Below the pieces are notes generated by a model, which did not search any database, was not told where the DNA came from, and was given only the letters and a program-made list of their open reading frames with translations. Shown piece by piece: positions 1 through 8,552 of a stretch of 64,000 bases of DNA. Position 1 is the stretch's first letter. Every line of letters starts with the position of its first letter. This stretch comes from JAJEAD01 sp965221555 (GTDB taxonomy: Bacteria > Pseudomonadota > Gammaproteobacteria > HK1): positions 2,790,001-2,854,000 of the forward strand of contig OZ244895.1 of assembly GCA_965221555.1 (NCBI GenBank), in the 5' to 3' direction. The position numbers were made by a program, and so were the translations under genes.

Positions 1-61
1 TAGCTCTGGTATCCATCTGCGCAATTTACCGGCTTAGAGCAGAAGTAGTCTGCCCCTGCCA

Positions 62-811
62 TCACGAGCCAAGGTCCATTCTTCCCAACGAAACCAGGGC
101 TGCGGAATCCGCCAGCGCCTCCAGCACCTTCCGCTGCCCGCCGCGGAGCGCCGCTTCGGTCAACTGCGCGGCGCGGTCCCCGTCGCCTTCGATAAGCGCG
201 TCGACCAGATCGTCGTGGAAGTGGTGGAACTCCTGCTCGCGCTTCTGCAATGCGAGGCCGAGGTGGACGATTCGCTCATGCTGCTCCATCAGGCCGACCA
301 GCAGCGCGGCGAGTCGCTGGTTGCCGCTGGACTCCGCGACGTAGCGGTGCAGCTCCCGGTTGGCTTGGAGATAGGTCGACTCGCGGGTCTCGTCGCCCGG
401 TAGCCAAGCGGCGTGCGCCGCCTCGTTCAGCGAACGGAGCCGGGCTGCGTCCACCTTTCCGGCGGCGAGTCGGACCGCGGTGACCTCCAGCACCAACCGG
501 AGCTGGAAGACTTCCTGCACGTCGCGAAGGGTGACCGCGGAGACCGCGTTGCCCTGCCGGCCACGCGACACCACCAGCCCTTCCTGGCGCAGGCGCATCA
601 GTGCGCTGCGGATTGGGGCCTTGCCCAGCCGGTAGTGCGCGGCGAGCATCCCCTCGGAGACATCCTGCCCGGGGTGCAGGGTGCAGGAAATGATGTCGTC
701 CTTGATCGCGCGGTAGGCGAGATCGTTCAGATTCCTGTCGGCGGTCTGTCCGCCGCCGTCTCCTCCGGGACTCCCGTTACGAGCGTATGCTTGTTGCTTC
801 CTGGACGGCAT
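62..811 (-). CDS. GntR-family transcriptional regulator, FCD subfamily
   Basis: Predicted DNA-binding repressor or activator of 249 residues. A winged helix-turn-helix lies at about residues 28-95 (LAYRAIKDDII and GKAPIRSALMRL are typical of the GntR fold). An all-alpha FCD effector domain follows at about 100-235, with the ELHRYVAESSGN segment that commonly carries metal or ligand contacts. The start is an ATG with GGAG about 10 nt upstream. FadR/FCD members usually sense small carboxylates or sugar acids. The sugar-acid genes at 9-17 kb are possible targets, but they are 8 kb away, so this is only a guess. It lies 3' of ispF on the same strand with a 110-bp gap and probably has its own promoter. 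Confidence 0.85.
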   Translation of the reverse strand: MPSRKQQAYARNGSPGGDGGGQTADRNLNDLAYRAIKDDIISCTLHPGQDVSEGMLAAHYRLGKAPIRSALMRLRQEGLVVSRGRQGNAVSAVTLRDVQEVFQLRLVLEVTAVRLAAGKVDAARLRSLNEAAHAAWLPGDETRESTYLQANRELHRYVAESSGNQRLAALLVGLMEQHERIVHLGLALQKREQEFHHFHDDLVDALIEGDGDRAAQLTEAALRGGQRKVLEALADSAALVSLGRMDLGS

Positions 812-921
812 GAATGATCAGCTCCCCGGCGGCGCTCGGTGCGGGACACAACCGGCACGCATGACGATTGTCAACGCAGCGCCGGGCAAGCGTCCACGGC
901 TCGCGGCGCCGGGGGAACGGA

Positions 922-1401
922 TCAGGAATCGACTTCCTCGACAAGTGCGACGGCGTGCACGGCAATGCCCTCGACCCGCCCGATGTATCCCATTCCCTCG
1001 GTGGTGGTCGCCTTTACGTTGACCCGGGACTCCTCGAGTCCCAGATCGGCGCCGAGGTTGGCGCGCATCGCGTCGAGGTAGGGGGACAGACGCGGGCGCT
1101 CGGCGATCACCGTGACATCGACGTTCGAGACCCGGAGCGCGCAAGACCGCAATCGGGAGACCACGGTGCGCAGCAGTATGCGGCTGTCCACGTTCTCGTA
1201 CTCGGGCGCGTCGTCGGGGAAGTGTCGGCCGATGTCGCCGAGGGCCGCCGCACCGAGCAGAGCGTCGCACACCGCGTGCAGCGCGACATCACCGTCGGAG
1301 TGCGCGGCGAGACCGAACTCGAAGGGAACCTCGACACCGCCCAGCACCAGGGGCCGGCCCGGCTCGAAGCGGTGGGCGTCGAAGCCATGCCCGATCCTCA
1401 T
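922..1401 (-). CDS. ispF: 2-C-methyl-D-erythritol 2,4-cyclodiphosphate synthase
   Basis: MEP isoprenoid pathway enzyme that cyclises CDP-methylerythritol 2-phosphate to MEcPP with release of CMP. At 159 residues it is full length. The metal-binding motif FDAHRF (D and H ligands) is near the N-terminus, followed by HSDGDVALHAVCDALLGA, and TTTEGMGYIGR near the C-terminus forms the CDP pocket. Its ATG overlaps the ispD stop by 4 nt, so the two are translationally coupled. It is a homotrimer in known relatives. No oddities seen. Confidence 0.97.
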   Translation of the reverse strand: MRIGHGFDAHRFEPGRPLVLGGVEVPFEFGLAAHSDGDVALHAVCDALLGAAALGDIGRHFPDDAPEYENVDSRILLRTVVSRLRSCALRVSNVDVTVIAERPRLSPYLDAMRANLGADLGLEESRVNVKATTTEGMGYIGRVEGIAVHAVALVEEVDS

Positions 1402-2102
1402 GCGTCCTCCCCCTGCGCCGCGAGGTAGAGCTCCGCCAGCGCGATATCGCCGGGCCAGGTGATCTTGATGTTGTCCGAATGGCCTTCGACCATCACCGGG
1501 AACACCCCTTGCGCTTCCATCGCCTGAGACTCGTCGCCCACCCCCGACCCGCCCTTGCCGGCCACGGCCTCGAGCGCCCGGCGCAACGCCCCGAAGCGAA
1601 ACATCTGCGGGGTCTGGGCGTGCCAGAGTCCGCCGCGCGCGAGCGTCGTCACGACCCTTGCCCCCTTGTCCACCCGCTTGAGAGCATCCCGGGCGGGCAC
1701 CCCCAGCACCGCGCCCGGCGCGCCCCCGGCCACCGCTTCGATGAGGCGGCTGATGTCGGCGGCGCGCACACAGGGGCGCACCGCGTCGTGCACCATCACC
1801 CAGTCCTCGTCCGCCGCCCTTCCCTTAAGCGCATCAAGCCCGCGCAGCACCGAAAGATGGCGTTCCGCGCCCCCGTTCGTCCTCAGGACGCCACGCTCCG
1901 TCGCGAGTGCGAGTCCCGGCCACCAGGGGTCGTCCTCCCGGATGGCCACCACCACCGCGTCCACCCCCGGATGCCGGTAGATGCGCGAAACGCTGTGTTC
2001 GAGGACGGTACGCCCGGCCAGGGAGAGGTACTGCTTCGGCGTCGACTCTCCCATTCGGCGGCCGAGCCCGGCCGCGGGAACTACCGCGAAGCGACGCGGC
2101 AT
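1398..2102 (-). CDS. ispD: 2-C-methyl-D-erythritol 4-phosphate cytidylyltransferase
   Basis: MEP pathway enzyme that couples CTP to methylerythritol 4-phosphate. The 234 residues begin with the nucleotidyltransferase signature VVPAAGLGRRMG followed by KQY. VMVHDAVRPC carries the metal-binding acidic residue and QTPQMFR is conserved near residue 165. It sits between ftsB and ispF, the usual gammaproteobacterial order, but is separated from ftsB by a 225-bp gap filled almost completely by an inverted-repeat element (2126-2313). It may therefore be transcribed independently of eno-ftsB. Confidence 0.97.
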   Translation of the reverse strand: MPRRFAVVPAAGLGRRMGESTPKQYLSLAGRTVLEHSVSRIYRHPGVDAVVVAIREDDPWWPGLALATERGVLRTNGGAERHLSVLRGLDALKGRAADEDWVMVHDAVRPCVRAADISRLIEAVAGGAPGAVLGVPARDALKRVDKGARVVTTLARGGLWHAQTPQMFRFGALRRALEAVAGKGGSGVGDESQAMEAQGVFPVMVEGHSDNIKITWPGDIALAELYLAAQGEDA

Positions 2103-2125
2103 GGCGGCAACGTTCCGTCTCCCCG

Positions 2126-2313
2126 CTTAGCCCGGATGTTTCATCGATTTCTCAACTCGCGGACGCCAATATGCTCGCGCTAGCGGGTCGTACTCCCTCA
2201 AGCCGCTTTGACGTAGTGTCGGCTCCGCCTTCAGCGTCTTTCAGTCCGTGCTTCCTGCTATCACGGCATCTTGGCGCCCTCGCTACGAAAATCGGTGAAA
2301 CATCCGGGTTAAG
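2126..2313. repeat. Dispersed intergenic repeat, copy A (with terminal inverted repeats)
   Basis: This 188-bp element fills the ispD-ftsB gap. The first 25 bp (2126-2150) and last 25 bp (2289-2313) are inverted repeats identical at 23 of 25 positions. Interior blocks such as CTCAACTCGCGGACGCCAAT and ATCACGGCATCTTGGCGCC recur in the copies at 17026, 34998 and 51316. It contains no convincing gene. The symmetry suggests a non-autonomous mobile element or a long RNA hairpin, perhaps acting as a transcription barrier between the two flanking genes. Confidence 0.8.
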
Positions 2314-2327
2314 CCCCGACCGCCGGC

Positions 2328-2606
2328 TCACTCGGCGAAATGGAAGAAGGTCTCGTCGCGGTGGATCATGCCGAACTCCCGGCGCGCCACCATCTCCACC
2401 GCGGGGCCTTCCTGCCTGAGATCCAGGACCTCCGCCGCGAGGAGCCCGTTACGCTCCCGCAGCACGGCGTTCTCCTCGGACTGGGCGGCAATGTCCGCGC
2501 GCAGCCGCTGGACCTCGCGCAGGCCGTCGTCCGCAATCCAGAGGCGGTACTGCAATACCGCCAGCAGCGCCACCATGAACCACCCGAGCGTCTTCCCCGT
2601 CACCAC
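2328..2606 (-). CDS. ftsB: Cell division protein FtsB (septum formation initiator)
   Basis: Small bitopic divisome protein of 92 residues that partners FtsL and FtsQ. One transmembrane helix lies at about residues 5-23 (LGWFMVALLAVLQYRLWI). A coiled coil of about 40 residues follows with leucines at heptad spacing (REVQRLRADIAAQ, VLRERNGLLAAEVLDLR), then the conserved REFGMIHRDETFF tail. It begins one base after the enolase stop codon, so it is cotranscribed with eno. Confidence 0.93.
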   Translation of the reverse strand: MVTGKTLGWFMVALLAVLQYRLWIADDGLREVQRLRADIAAQSEENAVLRERNGLLAAEVLDLRQEGPAVEMVARREFGMIHRDETFFHFAE

Positions 2607-2607
2607 G

Positions 2608-3891
2608 TCACTCCCCCGCCTCGAAGGCGGCGCGGCCCGGATAGCTGGAGCGGCCCTTGAGTTGTTCCTCGATCCGCATGAGGCGATTGTACTTCGCCAC
2701 CCTCTCGGAGCGACTGAGGGAACCGGTCTTTATCTGCCCCACCCCGGTCGCCACCGCAAGATCGGCAATCGTGGTGTCCTCGGTCTCGCCCGAGCGGTGC
2801 GAGATCACCGCGGCGTAGCCCGCCTCTTTCGCCACGCCCACCGTCTCCAGCGCCTCGCTGAGCGTGCCGACCTGGTTCACCTTGACGAGCACCGCGTTGC
2901 CCACCCCGCGCGCGACGCCCGCGCGCAGCGTCGCGGACTCGCTTACGAAGATGTCGTCACCCACGAGCTGCACCCGGTCTCCGAGTCGCCGGGTGAGCGC
3001 CTCCCACCCCTCCCAGTCGTCCTCGCCGAGGCCGTCCTCGATGGAGAGGATCGGATAGGCGCGCACCCAGCTCTCCAGCAGATCGATGAGACCCTCGGCG
3101 TCGAGGCGCCGACCCTCAGAGCGCAGGTGGTAGAGACCCTGTTCGCGGAACTCCGAGCCGGCGACGTCAAGCGCCAACGCCACGTCCCGTCCGGGTGCGT
3201 ACCCCGCGTCGTGGACGGCTTCGAGGATCACCTCGATCGCCTCTTCATTGGAGCGCAGATCGGGTGCGAATCCGCCCTCGTCGCCCACCGTGGTGGCGAG
3301 GCCTCGCCGTCCGAGCACGCTCTTGAGCGCCCCGAACACTTCCGCGCCGCAGCGCACCGCCTCGCGCAGCGAATCGGCACGAAGCGGCACGATCATGAAC
3401 TCCTGAAAGTCGACGCTGTTGTCGGCGTGGGCGCCGCCGTTGACGATATTCATGAGCGGCACCGGCATCAGGTAAGGCCCCTCTCCGCCGAGATAGCGGT
3501 ACAGGGGCGCACCGCGACTGCGGGCCGCCGCCTTCGCGCAGGCGAGAGAGACCGCAAGGATGGCGTTGGCGCCGAGCGCCGACTTGTCCGGCGTGCCGTC
3601 GAGCTCCACCAGTCTCGCGTCGATTCCGCTCTGGTCGCTCGCCTCCCAGCCCTTGAGCGCATCGCGGATCGCGCCCCGGACGTGGCCCACCGCTTTCTCC
3701 ACCCCCTTGCCGCGGTAGCGTTGCGGGTCCGCGTCACGAAGTTCGAGCGCCTCCCGTGAGCCGGTGGAGGCGCCCGAGGGCACCGCGGCGCGTCCGAGGC
3801 ACCCGTCCGCCAGCACCACGTCGGCCTCCACCGTGGGGTTGCCCCGGGAATCGAGGATCTCGCGCGCGAGGATGTCACGGATCTCGGCCAA
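2608..3891 (-). CDS. eno: Phosphopyruvate hydratase (enolase)
   Basis: Glycolytic interconversion of 2-phosphoglycerate and phosphoenolpyruvate; also a degradosome component in many gammaproteobacteria. The 427-residue length is typical. Signature segments in order are SGASTGSREALELRD, NGGAHADNSVDFQEFM, LSIEDG (metal ligand Glu), VGDDIFV (Asp ligand), KVNQVGTLSE (catalytic Lys) and SHRSGETEDT. It lies 65 bp downstream of pyrG and 1 bp upstream of ftsB, the standard pyrG-eno-ftsB arrangement. Confidence 0.98.
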   Translation of the reverse strand: MAEIRDILAREILDSRGNPTVEADVVLADGCLGRAAVPSGASTGSREALELRDADPQRYRGKGVEKAVGHVRGAIRDALKGWEASDQSGIDARLVELDGTPDKSALGANAILAVSLACAKAAARSRGAPLYRYLGGEGPYLMPVPLMNIVNGGAHADNSVDFQEFMIVPLRADSLREAVRCGAEVFGALKSVLGRRGLATTVGDEGGFAPDLRSNEEAIEVILEAVHDAGYAPGRDVALALDVAGSEFREQGLYHLRSEGRRLDAEGLIDLLESWVRAYPILSIEDGLGEDDWEGWEALTRRLGDRVQLVGDDIFVSESATLRAGVARGVGNAVLVKVNQVGTLSEALETVGVAKEAGYAAVISHRSGETEDTTIADLAVATGVGQIKTGSLSRSERVAKYNRLMRIEEQLKGRSSYPGRAAFEAGE

Positions 3892-3956
3892 TGGTGTCGA
3901 TCTCCTCGTCGGCGCCGGGTCACGCCCGCCGGCCAGGCGGCTTCGCCTCGTCCCGG

Positions 3957-5669
3957 CTACTCCGCCGCCGCCGGAGCGGATTCGGATTCGGATTCGGTCT
4001 CAGGCGCGGGTTCGGCCTCGGATTCGGGCTCGACCTCGATCTCCCGGCCTCCCCGAAACTCCCACGCCGCCTTGACGAAACCGGAGAAGAGCGGATGGCC
4101 GTCACGCGGGGTGGAGGTGAACTCGGGATGGAACTGGCAACCGATGAACCAGGGATGGTTCGCTACCTCGACCACCTCGACCAGCGCACCGTCCAGGGTC
4201 CTTCCCGCGATCTGCAGACCCGCGTCCTGCAGGGGGTCCATGTAGGTGTTGTTGAACTCGTACCGGTGCCGGTGCCGCTCCATGATGATGTCCTTGCCGT
4301 ACACCATGCGCACCCGCGACTCGCGGCGGAGCCTCACCTGCTGCGCTCCGAGGCGCATGGTGCCCCCCAGATCCGCGCCCTGGTTACGGTGCTCGACGCT
4401 GCCATCCTTGTTCATCCACTCCGTGATGAGGGCGATCACCGGGTGGGGAGTATCGCGGTTGAACTCGGTGCTGTTCGCGCCGGGCAGATCCGCCTGGTGG
4501 CGCGCGTACTCGATGACCGCCACCTGCATTCCCAGGCAGAGACCCAGATACGGGATCTTGTTCTCTCTGGCGTGACGCACCGCCCGGATCTTTCCTTCGA
4601 TGCCCCGCTTGCCGAATCCGCCCGGAACGAGGATCGCGTCCACGCCCTGAAGGAGAGCGGTGCCGGAGCGTTCGATCTGCTCGGAGTCGACATAGTCGAT
4701 GTCGACCCGGGTCCCGGTGTGGATGCCGGCGTGCACCAGCGCTTCGATGAGCGACTTGTAGGACTCGCGCAGATCCACGTACTTGCCGACCATCGCGATC
4801 CGCACCCGGCGGCGCGCGCTCTCGATGCCGCGCACCACGGCGTCCCACTCCGAGAGATCGATGGGCGCGGCCTCGAGACCCAGTTTCTCGACCACCAGAT
4901 CGTCGAGCCCCTGCTCGTGATACAGGCGCGGGACCATGTAGACGTTGTCGGCATCGAGCGCGGAGATCACGGCCCGCTCGGGAACGTTGGTGAAGAGCGC
5001 GATCTTGCGCCGCTCGTTCTCCGGCAGGGGAGACATGCAACGGCAGAGCAGCACATCGGGCTGGATGCCGATGGAGCGAAGCTCTTTCACCGAGTGCTGG
5101 GTCGGCTTGGTCTTTATCTCGCCCGCCGATTGCATGTAGGGCACCAGGGTGAGGTGGATGAACAGCGAGCTGCGCTCTCCGAGCTCGATGCGCATCTGCC
5201 GGATCGCCTCGAGGAAGGGCTGCGACTCGATGTCGCCGACCGTGCCCCCGATCTCCACCAGAGTGACTTCGGCATCGCCCGCGCCCCGCCGGATGCCGGC
5301 CTTTATCTCGTCGGTGATATGGGGGATGACCTGTACGGTCCCGCCCAGATACTCGCCCCGGCGTTCCTTGCGGATGACGTTATCGTAGATCTGGCCAGTC
5401 GTGTAGTTGTTGTGCCGGCCCATGGTGGTGCGCACGAAACGTTCGTAGTGCCCGAGGTCCAGATCGGTCTCCGCTCCGTCCGTGGTCACGAACACCTCTC
5501 CGTGCTGGAAGGGGTTCATGGTGCCGGGATCGACGTTGATGTACGGATCCAGCTTCACGAGCGTCACCTTGATGCGGCGCGCCTCGAGAATGGCGGCGAG
5601 GGAGGCGGAGGCGATGCCCTTGCCCAGGGAGGACACGACACCGCCCGTGATGAAGATGAAACGCCCCAT
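3957..5669 (-). CDS. pyrG: CTP synthase (glutamine hydrolysing)
   Basis: Makes CTP from UTP, ATP and glutamine. The synthetase domain comes first (MGRFIFITGGVVSSLGKGI with its P-loop; DPYINVDPGTM; GGTVGDIES), and the class I amidotransferase follows with nucleophile Cys in LGLCLGMQ and the GCQFHPE His-Glu pair. I chose the ATG at 5669 because GGAGGG lies just upstream and the first residues match the family; an upstream in-frame ATG adds 26 non-conserved residues. The 570-residue protein ends in an unusual extension of about 30 residues, mostly Glu, Ser, Pro and Ala, absent from ordinary enzymes of about 545 residues. Confidence 0.97.
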   Translation of the reverse strand: MGRFIFITGGVVSSLGKGIASASLAAILEARRIKVTLVKLDPYINVDPGTMNPFQHGEVFVTTDGAETDLDLGHYERFVRTTMGRHNNYTTGQIYDNVIRKERRGEYLGGTVQVIPHITDEIKAGIRRGAGDAEVTLVEIGGTVGDIESQPFLEAIRQMRIELGERSSLFIHLTLVPYMQSAGEIKTKPTQHSVKELRSIGIQPDVLLCRCMSPLPENERRKIALFTNVPERAVISALDADNVYMVPRLYHEQGLDDLVVEKLGLEAAPIDLSEWDAVVRGIESARRRVRIAMVGKYVDLRESYKSLIEALVHAGIHTGTRVDIDYVDSEQIERSGTALLQGVDAILVPGGFGKRGIEGKIRAVRHARENKIPYLGLCLGMQVAVIEYARHQADLPGANSTEFNRDTPHPVIALITEWMNKDGSVEHRNQGADLGGTMRLGAQQVRLRRESRVRMVYGKDIIMERHRHRYEFNNTYMDPLQDAGLQIAGRTLDGALVEVVEVANHPWFIGCQFHPEFTSTPRDGHPLFSGFVKAAWEFRGGREIEVEPESEAEPAPETESESESAPAAAE

Positions 5670-5841
5670 CAACCCTCCGTTCGGCGACCGGATCGCACCT
5701 GTCTCCGAACGCCGACCCACGCTACCAGAATCCGGGGCCCCGCTCAATCCGGGAGGTCGGCGGCCGCACTGCGACTCGTGACGCCCAGCCGTGGCTCACC
5801 GCCACTTGGATCTGTGGCGTCGACATGCTGGCCCGCAGACT

Positions 5842-5918
5842 TCTCGGATCTTTGTCACAAGGGCGTCAAGATGCCGTGATCGTGGGGCGCACACACTGGA
5901 ATACGCGCAACGGCGAGC
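5842..5918. repeat. Dispersed intergenic repeat, partial copy B
   Basis: A fragment between pyrG and the AttH-like gene. Its core GGGCGTCAAGATGCCGTGAT and a following block ending CGCAACGGCGAG match the left half of the copy at 51316-51452. The other half and the inverted end are not recognisable, so it looks like a decayed or truncated element. The rest of the 5670-5972 gap shows no gene. Confidence 0.5.
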
Positions 5919-5972
5919 TGGAAACAGGCGAAGCGCCAGTGGCGCCACGCCCACCTCCGGCCGCAACTGCTC

Positions 5973-7163
5973 TCACTGAGCAACGTCGGCGTACCCGGTC
6001 AGCTCGACGTAGCCGGAGCCTGACACCGGGTGGCCCCCGGCGCGGCCCCGGGCGGAAACCGCGCCCTCCCAGTAGCGGAAGGTCTGCCGCCACTCCTGGT
6101 CTGCAACCCAGGGCCGGACCTCCACGTCGAGCGCCACGGAAGGTACTCGAAGTCGCCACTGCGAGGGGTAAGTTACTTTCTTGTCAGTGGTTTGCCAGGT
6201 TTTCTTCGCCTCGATTATGAAATCTTCGGAAGCAAGGACCAGAGTATCCCCGGCCGCGCCCACGAGGAGCCCGTAGCTGAAGGGATCGGCGCTCCCGTCC
6301 CGGCGCCGGAGCCGGTAGAGCATCAGCTCGCGGTCGTCGGAGAGGCGTAAGGCGAACCAGTCCCAACCGACCTGGTCGGAGGCAAGCGCGCTGCTGCTCC
6401 ACTCCCGGTCCAGCCACCCCTCGCCCGCGACCTCGAAGCTGCCCCGGGGTGTCCACAATCGACCGGAGACCGGCATGCGAGGGTATGAGTAGTAGTACGA
6501 CGCGTTGCCGGGGGCAGCGCTCTTGCGGCTGTAGCCGGCATCGCCGTGGAGGACCGGCCCTTCACCCGGCCCGAACGCGAGGTCGATGCCCGTTCCCGCC
6601 TCCCGCGCCCGGAGGCGCACCGCAAAGTCGCGGGTCCCGCCCTGCCCGCTCGCGCTCCAGTCGTCAAGCCACACCCGGAACGGGGAGGCCTGCACACCGG
6701 CAAGGTCGAGGGCGTCCCGGCTGAAGCGCTCGAAGGCGTGAAAACGATCGGCCTCGACATCGGTGAGTGCGAAGTGCGCCATGTACACCTGCCGCGCCGC
6801 CCACTCCGAACGTCGCTCGGCCGCGCGCGCGGAGAGGCCGAAGCGAAAGAAGGTGAGCTGAAAGCCGTACCGGCTTTCGTCCTCGGCCCGCACGTTTCCA
6901 GTGAAGTACCACCACTCGCTTCGGTAGTGCGGATGGGGGCCGTGATCGGCGGGAAACGCGAAGGGACGCGGTCCCGTGACCAGCGCGAAGCCCTCGGCGG
7001 GCGCCCCGAGCACGCGCTCGAGCACCGGCGACGCTGCGCCCTCTTCCCCTTCGCCGCCCGTAGACCCCGTGGGCGCCGCCGTCCGTGCTCTTTCCGCACC
7101 CGCTCCCCCGGCCATCAGGATCGCGGCGAGAACGACGACGACGCATCGCATCCGCGGATTCAA
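5973..7163 (-). CDS. Secreted AttH/CrtC-like lipocalin-fold protein (COG5621 type)
   Basis: A 396-residue exported protein with a signal peptide (MRCVVVVLAAILMAGGAGA, about residues 5-23). The mature part carries the family hallmark FPADHGPHPHYRSEWWYFTGN, then YGFQLTFFRF and a second beta-rich half with GWLDREWSSS and GWDWFALRLSDDRELMLYRLR. Relatives are annotated as predicted secreted hydrolases or carotenoid 1,2-hydratase-like proteins, and the true substrate is generally unknown. In many genomes this gene sits beside an FtsX-type permease and ATPase; here those genes are at 29.2-32.5 kb. Its start overlaps the darP stop (ATGA). Confidence 0.82.
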   Translation of the reverse strand: MNPRMRCVVVVLAAILMAGGAGAERARTAAPTGSTGGEGEEGAASPVLERVLGAPAEGFALVTGPRPFAFPADHGPHPHYRSEWWYFTGNVRAEDESRYGFQLTFFRFGLSARAAERRSEWAARQVYMAHFALTDVEADRFHAFERFSRDALDLAGVQASPFRVWLDDWSASGQGGTRDFAVRLRAREAGTGIDLAFGPGEGPVLHGDAGYSRKSAAPGNASYYYSYPRMPVSGRLWTPRGSFEVAGEGWLDREWSSSALASDQVGWDWFALRLSDDRELMLYRLRRRDGSADPFSYGLLVGAAGDTLVLASEDFIIEAKKTWQTTDKKVTYPSQWRLRVPSVALDVEVRPWVADQEWRQTFRYWEGAVSARGRAGGHPVSGSGYVELTGYADVAQ

Positions 7164-7738
7164 GGCTCCTCGTCCGCGCCCGTGACGGAGCGCGTCAGGG
7201 CATCGTGCTCCAGCTCCCGCAGGTAGGCAACGAGCGCGCGCGCCTCCCGGCCGTCCTCCTCCCCGGCGTCGCGCTCAGCCCGTGCGGCGCGCACCATCCG
7301 GCGCACGCGTTGCCGGTCGACGCCGGGATGGTCCTCGATCAGCTCCTGTATCGCTTCGTCGCCAACGGCGAGAAGGCGCTCGCGGCGTGCTTCCTGGCGG
7401 CGCCGGCGCGCGCCCGCCGCCGGCCCCGAGCCCAAGACATACTCCATCGCGGCGCGCACCGCCTCGGGGTCGCCACGGACGAGGAGCCGTGCGAGATGGC
7501 GCAAGTGGCGGCGATAGGCGCTGCCTTCGAGGCGCCGCGCTTCCACGACCGCGGCGCGCAACGCGTCCGCAAGCGGCATTCGGTCAAAGTGCCCGGGGCT
7601 CATGCGCACGAGCGCCTCGCCGAGCTCCTGCACCGCCAGATAGTCGCGCCGGTGCTGCGACCTGCTCTTGCCGGATTCGAGAAGCGTCATGCCCTGGGAC
7701 GAGCGCTTCCCCTCATTCGAGGAGGTAGGTGTGCTCAT
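7160..7738 (-). CDS. darP: Ribosome biogenesis factor DarP/YjgA (DUF615)
   Basis: Small basic protein associated with late 50S assembly. The family core begins KSRSQHRRDYLAVQELGEAL, with RLEGSAYRRHLRHLARLL and a charged C-terminal helix (VRRMVRAARAERDAG). Two starts are possible: 7738, which overlaps the tpm 3' end by 26 bp, or the ATG at 7690 (176 residues), which begins directly before the conserved region and avoids the overlap. Neither has a strong ribosome-binding site. It is the middle gene of tpm-darP-attH-like, with a 4-nt overlap to the latter. Confidence 0.85.
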   Translation of the reverse strand: MSTPTSSNEGKRSSQGMTLLESGKSRSQHRRDYLAVQELGEALVRMSPGHFDRMPLADALRAAVVEARRLEGSAYRRHLRHLARLLVRGDPEAVRAAMEYVLGSGPAAGARRRRQEARRERLLAVGDEAIQELIEDHPGVDRQRVRRMVRAARAERDAGEEDGREARALVAYLRELEHDALTRSVTGADEEP

Positions 7739-8357
7739 GGAGCTGCGTCAGGCCGCGCTTTCGCAGGCTCGAACGCTCGATGATGTCTTCTTCCGCCAGA
7801 TGCCGAACCCGGCGCAGGTCGCCAAAGAGTTCGCGGATTTCCGTTTCCGGGACCGAAAACGGAGGACCTTCGATCTCGTGCTCGGGGTAGACCATGGAAA
7901 TCAGCAGTATCGGGGCCTCGACCAGCGTGGCGAGGCACTGCGCATAGCGCCTGCGCGTGGGCGCGGGAAGGGCGACCAGAGCCGCCCGGTCGTAGACGGC
8001 GGCGACCCCGGCGAGGTCGGCGGCTTCGAGCGCGAAGAAGTCCCCGGCGAGCAGGCGAAACCCCGGACTCTCGAGTACCGAGTGGCGGGAGTTCCGAGAC
8101 TCGGTGAACTCCAGACCATGGGCGTTCAGAAACTCGCGCCCCGCAATCGGACTCAAATCGATCCCGAGCACCTCGAACCCGCGCTCATGGAGCCACCACA
8201 TGTCCTCCGTCTTGCCGCACAAAGGCACGAAGACCCGATCGCCGGGCCGCAGCCTCAGGCAATCCAGATGGCGTCTGAGCGCCACGTTCGGGGCGCCCTC
8301 GTGCCAGGGAGTGCTGCCGTCGCGCCAGCGCTGCAACCAGAACTCCGCTTCCACCAA
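7713..8357 (-). CDS. tpm: Thiopurine S-methyltransferase family protein
   Basis: SAM-dependent methyltransferase of 214 residues. The hallmarks are FWLQRWRDGSTPWHEG at the N-terminus, DRVFVPLCGKTEDMWWLHERG (SAM pocket) and VYDRAALVALPAPTRRRY. Bacterial members methylate thiols and can methylate selenium and tellurium oxyanion derivatives. The start appears to be TTG at 8357 (or GTG at 8354), preceded by GGAGAGGAAG; no ATG is in frame. It lies 195 bp downstream of a selenoprotein gene on the same strand, an intriguing but unproven link. Confidence 0.88.
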   Translation of the reverse strand: MVEAEFWLQRWRDGSTPWHEGAPNVALRRHLDCLRLRPGDRVFVPLCGKTEDMWWLHERGFEVLGIDLSPIAGREFLNAHGLEFTESRNSRHSVLESPGFRLLAGDFFALEAADLAGVAAVYDRAALVALPAPTRRRYAQCLATLVEAPILLISMVYPEHEIEGPPFSVPETEIRELFGDLRRVRHLAEEDIIERSSLRKRGLTQLHEHTYLLE

Positions 8358-8552
8358 ACTTCTTCCTCTCCATGCCGCGCCTCATCCCGGAGCGCCCACC
8401 CGGGCGAGTACGGCAACAGCCGGCGGCAGCCGACGGTCGGCACGTGGCGTCGCGAGCCACCAGCCTCCCGCTGCGGTCGTAACGTGCGGGTCCGCTGGCA
8501 AGGCGGACGCGGCGGCGCCGGTTGCGGCACCCGGCCCCGCGCGGGAGCCGCC

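Noticed and set aside
3756..5879. Plus-strand 707-codon open frame opposite eno and pyrG.
   Set aside because: Same reason: a mirror of codon bias in eno and pyrG, both of which carry full sets of catalytic motifs.
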